From contig JAQUXG010000120.1 in assembly GCA_028692515.1 (NCBI GenBank), forward strand, positions 1 to 5,662: a DNA stretch of 5,662 bases, read 5' to 3'. Positions 1 through 5,662 of this stretch are shown piece by piece (the stretch's first letter is position 1; every line of letters begins with the position of its first letter). This DNA is from Kiritimatiellales bacterium (GTDB lineage: Bacteria > Verrucomicrobiota > Kiritimatiellia > Kiritimatiellales > Tichowtungiaceae). A model generated the notes under the pieces. The model was not told where the DNA came from. It was given only the letters and a program-made list of their open reading frames with translations, and did no database searches. Made by a program: the position numbers and the translations under genes.

Positions 1-429
1 CAGATCACTACCCATCTGCCGGGCGCGGGCCAGCCGTCGCAGGCAAAGATAATTGGACCGACCCTTCACCAGCCGCGCCTTAAAATCGACGCCGAGCGAT
101 TTCTGGAGAAACGGAATATCCTTCTCCATCAGCTGCTCCTGAAGCGTAATCGTATAGGTCGCCACCACCGCGCGGGTATTCTGCGCCAGTGCGTTCAGAA
201 TCAGCGGAACCAGATAGGCAAAACTCTTGCCGACGCCGGTTCCCGCCTCAACCGCCAAATGACAGGAATTCGCGCAGGCTTCCGCCACCGCCTGCGCCAT
301 CTGCTGTTGCTGCGGACGGATTTCGAACGGAAACTCATTGCCCTCATGCGCCTGTTCCAGCCCACCGCCGGGCGCAAAAAAACGCGCGGTCGCTAAAAGG
401 GTTTCAGGATGTTCAACAGGCCGGATCAT
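1..429 (-). CDS. dinG: DinG/XPD-family ATP-dependent DNA helicase, N-terminal fragment
   Basis: Partial gene: 143 N-terminal codons are present and the rest lies beyond the left edge. Visible in order are a Q-motif-like stretch RPQQQQMAQAV (residues 39-49), Walker A EAGTGVGKS (61-69, Lys68), motif Ia TYTITLQEQL (91-100), and KGRSNYLC (122-129). Cys129 in this last stretch corresponds to the first of the four iron-sulfur cluster cysteines in DinG/XPD helicases; the other three would lie off-window. The family is made of superfamily 2 5'-to-3' DNA helicases, and DinG acts on R-loops, D-loops and replication-blocking structures. The start at 429 (MIRPVEHPE) is preferred because the in-frame ATG at 462 lies inside a dyad that looks regulatory. 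However, the 462 ATG has the better Shine-Dalgarno (GGAAAG, 6 nt upstream), so an 11-residue longer protein is possible. Family assignment is firm. The exact orthology (DinG versus a YoaA-like paralogue) cannot be settled from the N-terminus. Confidence 0.88.
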   Translation of the reverse strand, partial: MIRPVEHPETLLATARFFAPGGGLEQAHEGNEFPFEIRPQQQQMAQAVAEACANSCHLAVEAGTGVGKSFAYLVPLILNALAQNTRAVVATYTITLQEQLMEKDIPFLQKSLGVDFKARLVKGRSNYLCLRRLARARQMGSDL

Positions 430-578
430 TTCGCCACAGCGTACCGGAATTTTCCCAAACATTGGAAACTTTCCGGCACATTTTTACTGCACCCGCCCGG
501 TCTCTTCTTTCCCGAAAAATAAAAGATTTACAACACCCTACAGAGGACTAAAATCGCGGACAGACTGGACGGGTATAT
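430..578. promoter_or_regulatory. Divergent intergenic region between the helicase and the sensor kinase
   Basis: This 149-bp stretch separates two divergently transcribed genes and must hold promoters for both. It contains the dyad described separately (444-476). I see no convincing sigma-70 -35/-10 pair on either strand. An A/T-rich patch at about 514-530 is the most plausible melting region. A modest Shine-Dalgarno-like GGACGGG at 567-573 sits 5 nt before the kinase ATG at 579. I see no small gene and no structured RNA that I recognise here. Confidence 0.6.
444..476. promoter_or_regulatory. 33-bp interrupted dyad, candidate operator or hairpin
   Basis: An inverted repeat is centred on base 460. 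The outer arms are CCGGAA (444-449) and TTCCGG (471-476), the inner arms CCAA (455-458) and TTGG (462-465), with two further T:A pairs at 452/468 and 453/467. In total 12 of the 16 symmetric base pairs match around one centre. It lies 15 nt upstream of the preferred helicase start (429) and about 100 nt upstream of the kinase start. Its central 17 bases (451-467) recur nearly unchanged on the minus strand at 2653-2637. This is consistent with a binding site for a dimeric regulator or a structured leader, but no regulator is identified. Confidence 0.5.
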
Positions 579-2627
579 ATGAAAAAACGTGCCACATCGC
601 TCTCGCCCTGCGCTGCCGGGAAATTCGCAGCCATCCTGCTCGCTATTCTCACAACGGGCTCTTCTATACGAGCCGAACAACAAACCGTTCGGGTTGGCGT
701 CTATCAAAATCAACCCAAGGTTTTCCAAACGGAACAGGGCGAGGTTGCGGGGTTTTTCATTGACCTGATTGAGGACGTGGCCAAAGAAGAAGACTGGCAT
801 CTCGTCTTTGTTTACGGAACCTGGACCGAGGGACTTGACCGTTTGACACAGGGCCAAATCGATCTGATGCCGGATGTTTCCTATTCCGCCGAACGAGAGA
901 AAAAGTGGAAGTTTAACCGCAATCCGGCCCTGTCCGATTGGTTTCAAGTGCTTTGCCTGCGCGATCATCCGATTTCCAGCATTCTTGATCTGGCCAACAA
1001 ACGTATTGCCGTACTTCGGGAATCCGTGCAGCAGAAATCGCTCGAATCAATTGTCCGCGACTTCGATCTGCAGGCCGAAATTATCTCAATGCCGGATTAT
1101 GATGTCGGATTGAAAATGCTGCGACAGCATGAAGTTGATTTGATGATTGCCAACCGTTATCTCGCTGTGAATGCAGAAAGCTGCTATCCGGAAATCGAAG
1201 CGACCCCGGTAATTTTCAATCCGACACGATTACATTTCGCTGCTCCGATAGAGGGTCGTGACGCTTTGCTGGATGCCATCGACCGGCATCTGGTCCAGTG
1301 GAAAAACGATCAAAACTCTATTTATTATACATCTTTAAAGCGCTGGACCGGCGAAACACCCAAGACAGTGATTCCGCGTTTTATTAAATATGCCGCCTGC
1401 ATTCTCTGTGGAGCCCTGCTACTGGCGGCATCTATCGCCGTTCTGCTGCGATGGCAGGTTCGCAAGCGAACCGCCGAACTCGAATCCGCTCTCGAACAAC
1501 TCCGAAAAACACAGGAAAAGGCAATCCAACAGGAGCGGTTGCATGCGCTCGGGCAGATGGCCAGCGGAATCGCCCATGATTTCAACAACATCCTCACCCC
1601 GATTGTCGGACTGGCCGATATCCTACTGCTCTATCCGGAGAAACTCAGCGATCACAATCTGGTGAAGAAAAATCTGGAAATCATTTCCAAAGCGGGACGG
1701 GATGGCGCTGAAATTGTTAGAAGAATGAGAGCCTTCTACCAGACGCACGAACCGGAACCATGCCGGGAAACGGATCCTTGCGATGCCGTTGAAGCCGTCG
1801 TTGACCTCGCCCGTCCTCGCTGGACTCAAGTCGGCAATGACGGCCGCCACCACATTAAAATAGAAACCCGGCTGACGCGCGGGCCGCACATTCTGGTGCA
1901 GGAAACTGGACTGCGGGAAGCACTGCTGAATCTGGTCGGGAACGCGCTCGATGCCATGCCCAAAAGCGGCACTATCACCCTATCCGTCAGGCAGGAAAAA
2001 CAGCTCGTTGTCATCAGTGTCAGCGACACCGGAACCGGTATGACGCCGGAAATCAAAAAGAACTGTCTTGCGGCATTTTATACCACCAAAGGATGCAATG
2101 GCACCGGTATCGGGCTGGCAATGGTCAAAGACTTCTGCGACAAGAACCGGGGGCGGTTGTCTATCGATACTCAGGAGGGCTCCGGCACAACAGTTTCTAT
2201 GACCTTCCCCTGGCACGCCGCAGGCCTCCCCGCCGAACAACCGAAAGCCGGAACGCCCCGCCGGATCAGGCCTCTCGACATTCTTATTGTGGATGATGAA
2301 CCTCAAACGTTACAAACGATGGAAACAATTCTCAGCCAGAATGACCATCGGATCACGGCAGTCAGCGACCCGGGAGAAGCGTTAAAGTACGCCTGCTCAC
2401 AATTTTATGATTTAGTTATAACCGACCGAAGCATGCCCGGTCTTTCTGGAGACGAGCTGGCCCAGTCAATCCGAAGTCTGCCGGGGGCCCCTCCGGTGGT
2501 CATCGTCACCGGAACCCCGGTGGAAACAGCCATCACCCAGATGGAAAAAGTCCATGTTCTATTCAAGCCGCTCGATATCCGGTTGCTCAACCAGCTGCTA
2601 GCGGATATTGGATTTGAAAGCCCCTGA
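579..2627 (+). CDS. Hybrid sensor histidine kinase with periplasmic solute-binding domain and C-terminal receiver
   Basis: Inner-membrane signalling protein of 682 residues. A signal peptide (1-32, basic MKKR, hydrophobic core, likely cleavage after SIRA) precedes a type-2 periplasmic binding domain (SBP_bac_3-like, about 35-255). One transmembrane helix (about 268-291) follows, then a coiled-coil linker rich in Glu/Gln/Lys (about 295-322). The HisKA domain has phosphorylatable His333 in GIAHDFNNIL. The ATPase domain has an N box (Asn451, Asn455), G1 DTGTG (483-487) and G2 GTGIGL (508-513). The receiver (about 566-680) has Asp572/Asp573, phospho-acceptor Asp616, Thr644 and Lys663. All catalytic residues are intact. 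Arg106 sits where amino-acid-binding relatives contact the ligand carboxylate, so an amino-acid-like ligand is possible but unproven. Phosphate may pass from His333 to Asp616. There is no HPt or output domain and no response regulator gene in the window, so the downstream partner is unknown. The ATG at 579 is chosen because it gives an intact signal peptide. Confidence 0.93.
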   Translation: MKKRATSLSPCAAGKFAAILLAILTTGSSIRAEQQTVRVGVYQNQPKVFQTEQGEVAGFFIDLIEDVAKEEDWHLVFVYGTWTEGLDRLTQGQIDLMPDVSYSAEREKKWKFNRNPALSDWFQVLCLRDHPISSILDLANKRIAVLRESVQQKSLESIVRDFDLQAEIISMPDYDVGLKMLRQHEVDLMIANRYLAVNAESCYPEIEATPVIFNPTRLHFAAPIEGRDALLDAIDRHLVQWKNDQNSIYYTSLKRWTGETPKTVIPRFIKYAACILCGALLLAASIAVLLRWQVRKRTAELESALEQLRKTQEKAIQQERLHALGQMASGIAHDFNNILTPIVGLADILLLYPEKLSDHNLVKKNLEIISKAGRDGAEIVRRMRAFYQTHEPEPCRETDPCDAVEAVVDLARPRWTQVGNDGRHHIKIETRLTRGPHILVQETGLREALLNLVGNALDAMPKSGTITLSVRQEKQLVVISVSDTGTGMTPEIKKNCLAAFYTTKGCNGTGIGLAMVKDFCDKNRGRLSIDTQEGSGTTVSMTFPWHAAGLPAEQPKAGTPRRIRPLDILIVDDEPQTLQTMETILSQNDHRITAVSDPGEALKYACSQFYDLVITDRSMPGLSGDELAQSIRSLPGAPPVVIVTGTPVETAITQMEKVHVLFKPLDIRLLNQLLADIGFESP

Positions 2628-2653
2628 CCAACGGGCTTCCACTGTTTGGAAAA
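2628..2653. other. Convergent gap between the kinase and cbiO, with small palindrome
   Basis: Only 26 bp separate the stop codons of the two converging genes. The gap holds a 15-bp inverted repeat at 2637-2651: TTCCA, loop CTGTT, TGGAA. An alternative 5-bp stem pairs CACTG (2640-2644) with CAGTG (2655-2659). Either could form a weak hairpin serving as a shared transcription stop. However, the stem is short and A/T-rich, and neither strand has a proper U-tract after it, so an intrinsic terminator is doubtful. On the minus strand the repeat matches the core of the dyad at 444-476. Confidence 0.4.
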
Positions 2654-3397
2654 TCAGTGCGGGTGCTGATGGCGCAGGATATGCGGACGCTCAAGACCGT
2701 GGGCGAGCATGAGTTCTTCGTTATCCAGAATCTCCCGGACCGGGCCCTCGGCCACGATGCGGCCGTTATCGAGAACAATCACACGCTGACAGACCTCAAC
2801 CACCAGCTCGAGATCATGCGTGGCAATAATCCGGGTCTGTTCAAACCCGCGCAATAGATTGATCAGGCGGCGGCGTCCGCGCGGGTCAAGATTGGACGAA
2901 GGTTCGTCGAGCACAATGATGTCCGGCGAAACAGCCAGAATGGTTGCAATCGCGACGGCGCGTTTTTCGCCGCCGGAAAGTTTATAGGGCGGCCGTTCGC
3001 TCAGGTGCCGCATGCCGACCCGCTCGAGAGCCCCGTACACACGAGCGGCAACCTCGGCGGAAGGTAATCCCTGATTGAGCGGGCCGAACGCAACGTCGTC
3101 GAACACGGTGGACATAAAGAGCTGGTCATCGGGATCCTGAAAAACAACTCCGACGGCACGGCGGACTTCGGCGAGCGTTTCGCGGGTAATCGGGGTTCCG
3201 CCGAAAAGAACCATGCCCTCCGACGGCATCAAACAACCGTTCAAGTGCTGTAATAAGGTGGATTTCCCGGCCCCGTTTCCACCGATCAGGCCGATGGCTT
3301 CGCCGTATTCAATCCGGCAGGAGATGCCGTACAGTGCTTCCGTGCCGTCCGGATAGCAGAAGCCGAGATTTTTTATTTCAAGAGTCGGAGTTCTCAT
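2654..3397 (-). CDS. cbiO: Cobalt/nickel ECF transporter ATP-binding protein CbiO
   Basis: Cytoplasmic ATPase (247 residues) that powers the CbiMQO importer. All ABC motifs are present: Walker A GGNGAGKST (39-47), Q-loop in VFQDPDDQLF (Gln87; this sequence is typical of CbiO/EcfA ATPases), signature LSGGEKRAV (140-148), Walker B IIVLDEP (160-166, catalytic Glu165), D-loop SNLD (168-171) and H-switch His194. The C-terminus ends in a short His-containing tail (HQHPH). The start at 3397 is chosen because an AGGAG ribosome binding site lies 7 nt upstream, the ATG overlaps the cbiQ stop as TAATG, and the family N-terminus (LEIKNLGFCYPDG) follows directly. An in-frame ATG 26 codons upstream would lie deep in cbiQ and adds an unlike sequence. 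It is the last gene of the operon. The ATPase probably works as a homodimer because only one CbiO is encoded here. Cobalt versus nickel cannot be told from this subunit. Confidence 0.95.
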   Translation of the reverse strand: MRTPTLEIKNLGFCYPDGTEALYGISCRIEYGEAIGLIGGNGAGKSTLLQHLNGCLMPSEGMVLFGGTPITRETLAEVRRAVGVVFQDPDDQLFMSTVFDDVAFGPLNQGLPSAEVAARVYGALERVGMRHLSERPPYKLSGGEKRAVAIATILAVSPDIIVLDEPSSNLDPRGRRRLINLLRGFEQTRIIATHDLELVVEVCQRVIVLDNGRIVAEGPVREILDNEELMLAHGLERPHILRHQHPH

Positions 3398-4200
3398 TAG
3401 TGTTCTCCTGTCAGCCAGCCGCCGAGTGCGACTGCGGGATTGTAAAACCGTACGAGGATGAAGAATGCGCTCCACCCGATCAAAAAAAGCAGATCACGCC
3501 ATCCGGGGCGGGTGCGGTGAAGTACGCGAATCTGTCCGTCAAATCCACGACTGACCATGGCTCGATAGATCCGTTGCGCCCGGTCGATAGAACGCAGTAG
3601 CAAATGACCCGTCAGTGTGCTGTAAATTCGCAAGCTGAGTTTTTTTGAACCGGCTGACCGCATACGAACACTGCGGATCATACGCAACGCTTCACCACCG
3701 ATAACAAACAGATAGCGGTAAAGGAATAGAAGCTGTGTGGCGAAAAGCGGAGGAACGCCCAACCGTTCCAGTCCGGCGCATAAACGGTAAATGCCGGTGC
3801 AGGCCAGAAGAATCAGTGCCGCACTAACCGTTAAGGTGAAGCGCAGCAAAATCGAAAAAAAGGAAAGCCATCCGCCGGAAATTGTCCACGGGCCAAGTGT
3901 AAGCACCGGTGTGCGGTCAAGCAGCGGATTGAAAAGGCCAACGAACAGGGCAAAAGGCAAAGCCAAAGCGACTTTTTTAAAAATCGCGCCAAACGGGATC
4001 TTTCCGGAACCCATCAGTACAAACGGAAAAAGAAACAGTGGCATTAACCCGGAAATTTCATAGCGGGGAAAGGACATCACCGTAACTACAAACAGCACAA
4101 CCGCCGCCATTTTCACGCGGGCGTCTAAACGATGCAGGGGCGTATCCAAACGCCCCAGCTCGTCCATCTGTCCCACCTCAATATAGCGTGCTGCTTTCAT
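3397..4200 (-). CDS. cbiQ: Cobalt/nickel ECF transporter transmembrane protein CbiQ
   Basis: Inner-membrane coupling subunit (267 residues) that links CbiO ATP hydrolysis to the substrate-binding protein CbiM. The N-terminus has the family pattern LHRLDARVK (22-30) followed by a hydrophobic stretch. Membrane segments are visible at about 30-65, 75-92, 108-135 and 152-170, and a last one at about 235-252. The cytoplasmic coupling region carries the two Arg-containing helices of EcfT/CbiQ proteins: one around SVRMRSAG (177-184) and the conserved RAMVSRGFDG (213-222), which corresponds to the Ala-Arg-Gly motif region that docks on the ATPase. The start codon overlaps the cbiM stop (ATGA). There is no good ribosome binding site of its own, so translation probably depends on re-initiation after cbiM. 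The stop overlaps the cbiO start. Length is near the upper end for the family. Assignment is firm from sequence and context together. Confidence 0.94.
   Translation of the reverse strand: MKAARYIEVGQMDELGRLDTPLHRLDARVKMAAVVLFVVTVMSFPRYEISGLMPLFLFPFVLMGSGKIPFGAIFKKVALALPFALFVGLFNPLLDRTPVLTLGPWTISGGWLSFFSILLRFTLTVSAALILLACTGIYRLCAGLERLGVPPLFATQLLFLYRYLFVIGGEALRMIRSVRMRSAGSKKLSLRIYSTLTGHLLLRSIDRAQRIYRAMVSRGFDGQIRVLHRTRPGWRDLLFLIGWSAFFILVRFYNPAVALGGWLTGEH
3405..3409 (-). promoter_or_regulatory. Ribosome binding site of cbiO
   Basis: AGGAG lies 7 nt before the ATG at 3397, inside the last codons of cbiQ. It decides the cbiO start against the upstream in-frame ATG at 3475, and with the TAATG stop/start overlap it indicates translational coupling. 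Confidence 0.85.
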
Positions 4201-5225
4201 TCATTTTTTCGCCGGGCCTGTAAGCTGTAGCCGATCCCGGCGGCTACCGCAAGAGTGATCAGTCCGCCCAGCAAGCCGGAAAATGATGTGCCCGCATCCA
4301 CCGTTGGCCAGGCCGACTCGTCTTCCTGCTGTAATCCCGACTCCGCCTCTTCAGCCTTAAAGGTATAATCCGGAAAAAACGCCGTTTTTTCCTGCCACTG
4401 TGCCAGGTATGAATGAATTCCTTCTTCCGGCGCGGGAAGGTCTTCGTGCCCGGTTGTTTTTTTAAGCGACCACTCGAGTCCGTCCAGCCTGCCGGAGGCG
4501 AACCAGCTGACGACCCCGCCGAGCAATACGGCGATGAGGATTAACCAGATCAAAGCCCGGCGCGTCATCGTCGGTCGTTCTGCGTCCTGCACCGCCAGCG
4601 TCTCGGGGCGTGCATGCATTACAACGGAAACTACTGCCGCTGTGGCCAGACCTTCCACTACGCCGATCGCCAGATGAATCGGCTGCATCAGTAAAACGAA
4701 TGTGGAAAACGACAGATCCGAAATCCCCGACAGCGTCGTTTCGAGCACGACGGCAAAGGCCCCCAGTTGTAATCCGGCCACTGCGGCCAAAACCGATCCG
4801 CTCCACAACCGCAAACGGCTGGATGACGCGTTGACAAAAATACGGTAAATCAGCGGATAGGCGATAAAAGCAGGAAAGAACCCAAGGTTGAAAATATTGC
4901 ATCCCAGCGCCAGCAATCCGCCATCGGCAAAAAAGAGTGCCTGAACGGTCAGAATCGAAGCCATCACCAGAAATGCAGCGTACGGCCCCAAAAGTGCCGT
5001 CAGCAGAAGCCCGCCGCCTAAATGTCCGCTTGATCCGGTCGCCGGAATCGTGAAATTAATCATCTGCGCCGTAAAAACAAACGCCCCCAACACCCCCATC
5101 ATCGGGATCAGACGGTCTTCATGAACCGCTCGTATTTTTTTGGCGCACCACGCAATAAGTCCGCCGGTTACCGCCCACATCGTTCCGCCGACGGCGGGTG
5201 AAATCAACGCATCAGCCATGTGCAT
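4197..5225 (-). CDS. cbiM: Cobalt/nickel ECF transporter substrate-binding permease CbiM with fused PDGLE (CbiN-like) domain
   Basis: Inner-membrane metal-recognition subunit, 342 residues. Residues 1-205 are the CbiM domain, with the hallmark N-terminus MHMADALISPAVGG and the loop INFTIPATGSSGHLGGG (56-72). In the related nickel protein NikM the metal is held by the N-terminal amine, His2 and a His near residue 67; here these are Met1, His2 and His68. This need for His at position 2 fixes the start, and an AGGAGGG ribosome binding site 6 nt upstream agrees. Six or so hydrophobic segments follow up to residue 203. After a short linker (205-222) comes a CbiN/PDGLE-like tail: membrane helix (224-242), GRLDGLEWSLKKTTG (245-259, the PDGLE motif in variant form LDGLE), a charged periplasmic stretch rich in Glu/Asp (260-308) and a final helix (315-334). 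The fusion replaces a separate CbiN. It is the second visible gene of the operon. Co2+ or Ni2+ both remain possible. Confidence 0.95.
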   Translation of the reverse strand: MHMADALISPAVGGTMWAVTGGLIAWCAKKIRAVHEDRLIPMMGVLGAFVFTAQMINFTIPATGSSGHLGGGLLLTALLGPYAAFLVMASILTVQALFFADGGLLALGCNIFNLGFFPAFIAYPLIYRIFVNASSSRLRLWSGSVLAAVAGLQLGAFAVVLETTLSGISDLSFSTFVLLMQPIHLAIGVVEGLATAAVVSVVMHARPETLAVQDAERPTMTRRALIWLILIAVLLGGVVSWFASGRLDGLEWSLKKTTGHEDLPAPEEGIHSYLAQWQEKTAFFPDYTFKAEEAESGLQQEDESAWPTVDAGTSFSGLLGGLITLAVAAGIGYSLQARRKNE

Positions 5226-5231
5226 AAGAAA

Positions 5232-5238
5232 CCCTCCT
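5232..5238 (-). promoter_or_regulatory. Strong ribosome binding site of cbiM overlapping the upstream stop codon
   Basis: AGGAGGG sits 6 nt before the cbiM ATG, an ideal spacing. Its first two bases are the last two bases of the TAG stop (5239-5237) of the barrel-like gene. Ribosomes finishing that gene stop on the cbiM initiation site, so the two genes are very likely co-transcribed and translationally coupled. Confidence 0.9.
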
Positions 5239-5662
5239 ATTTAAGTTCAAAAGCCCAGGTCAGCCCGGTCGTCGCGGTAATATCCGGCACGTCGCCGCAC
5301 AGCCCCGCCCCGGCGGCAATATCCAGAGTCAGATTGTCCGATGGATTCCAACGGAACCCGGTGTTGCACTGGACAAGAGTCTGCGTTCCGGCCTGCAACT
5401 CTTTTTCGGCGAACACTTCACCGACCCACTGCACGGCTTCTGTTAACTGGTAATCCAGTGCGATTCCGTAATGCACCACGTCACCGACATCCTCTCCGGA
5501 TGGCTCGTCGATCCATGCATAACCGGCATTAAGATAAACAGATGTCTTTTCATTGACCGTTTTTGAAGCAATCCAGCTGACGTCATAATCTGTTTCCCCG
5601 CTACCCAAACCGGAGGAATCGTCCGCAGTGGGAATCTTCACTGCGACCACAAAAGCCTGAGC
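5237..5662 (-). CDS. Outer-membrane beta-barrel-like protein, C-terminal fragment (resembles the MetA-pathway phenol degradation/transporter family)
   Basis: The last 141 residues of a gene whose 5' end lies beyond the right edge; the frame is open to the window end. The segment shows repeated amphipathic strands with alternating hydrophobic and polar residues separated by acidic or glycine-rich turns: VVAVKIPTADD, the turn SGLGSGETDYD, KTSVYLNAGYAWI, VVHYGIALDYQL, NLTLDIAAGAGL and a final ATTGLTWAFEL. A VKxPTxDD motif followed by GLGSGxTDY is what I associate with the Phenol_MetA_deg family of outer-membrane proteins (PF13557); this is from memory and not searched. Two cysteines (in VQCNTGF and AGLCGDVP) are unusual for an outer-membrane barrel and could form a disulfide. 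The gene ends 11 nt before cbiM, with its stop inside the cbiM ribosome binding site. By position it could admit or sense metal at the outer membrane. The substrate is unknown and the metal role is inference only. Confidence 0.7.
   Translation of the reverse strand, partial: AQAFVVAVKIPTADDSSGLGSGETDYDVSWIASKTVNEKTSVYLNAGYAWIDEPSGEDVGDVVHYGIALDYQLTEAVQWVGEVFAEKELQAGTQTLVQCNTGFRWNPSDNLTLDIAAGAGLCGDVPDITATTGLTWAFELK

Noticed and set aside
721..734. TTTTCCAAACGGAA inside the kinase, resembling the repeated palindrome
   Set aside because: It lacks the ATT/AGT centre needed for the dyad and encodes ordinary residues of the binding domain; likely coincidence.
338..763. Open frame on the plus strand spanning the intergenic region and the kinase start
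   Set aside because: It runs antisense through the helicase, then through the non-coding region and out of frame into the kinase signal peptide; it has no recognisable domain and reads like a chance frame.
528..968. Open frame on the minus strand opposite the kinase N-terminus
   Set aside because: It is antisense to a well-supported coding region and has no family resemblance.
2628..2660. Intrinsic (Rho-independent) terminator in the convergent gap
   Set aside because: The stems are only 5 bp with no G/C-rich run and no following U-tract on either strand, so it is noted only as a weak hairpin.
3397..3475. In-frame ATG at 3475 that would lengthen CbiO by 26 residues
   Set aside because: The extension overlaps the cbiQ C-terminal codons in another frame, does not look like the family N-terminus, and the ATG at 3397 has a well-placed AGGAG and a TAATG overlap.
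4462..4902. Open frame on the minus strand inside cbiM
   Set aside because: It is an alternate-frame shadow of cbiM, with a composition unlike a real protein.
5226..5236. Cobalamin or nickel riboswitch before cbiM
   Set aside because: Only 11 nt separate cbiM from the upstream gene, so no riboswitch fits here; any such element would lie upstream of the barrel-like gene, outside the window.

Overview
This window looks like ordinary chromosome from a Gram-negative bacterium. It has an outer-membrane-type beta-barrel fragment, a periplasmic-sensing histidine kinase with a signal peptide, and a CbiMQO metal importer. Base composition is moderate. I cannot place the taxon from sequence alone. The gene styles (DinG N-terminus, AHDFNN-type hybrid kinase, CbiM with a fused PDGLE-like tail) and the CCAA-N3-TTGG palindrome would fit the PVC group (e.g. 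Kiritimatiellota) or Desulfobacterota-like lineages, but this is a weak inference. I see no mobile elements, CRISPR array, rRNA or tRNA.

Layout. Bases 1-429 (minus) hold the N-terminal 143 residues of a DinG/XPD-type iron-sulfur helicase that runs off the left edge. Bases 430-578 are a divergent intergenic region with a striking 33-bp dyad centred on base 460. Bases 579-2627 (plus) encode a 682-residue hybrid sensor kinase: signal peptide, periplasmic solute-binding domain, one membrane helix, HisKA and HATPase domains, and a C-terminal receiver. A convergent gap of only 26 bp (2628-2653) contains a 15-bp palindrome whose minus strand matches the centre of the first dyad at 15 of 17 bases.

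Bases 5662-2654 (minus) form a tightly packed operon: the C-terminal part of an outer-membrane barrel-like protein (5' end outside the window), cbiM with a fused CbiN-like PDGLE tail, cbiQ and cbiO. The junctions are an 11-nt gap in which the cbiM ribosome binding site overlaps the upstream stop codon, an ATGA overlap, and a TAATG overlap.

How the genes work together. CbiM (substrate-specific membrane component), CbiQ (transmembrane coupling protein) and CbiO (ATPase) make a complete group-I ECF importer for Co2+ or Ni2+. The barrel-like protein just upstream is translationally linked to cbiM and could supply the outer-membrane step, but this is inferred from position. The kinase converges on this operon from the other strand. 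Nothing in the sequence links it functionally to metal uptake. I found no clearly new biological system. The most interesting items are the repeated palindromic motif and the coupling of an outer-membrane protein to the metal importer.
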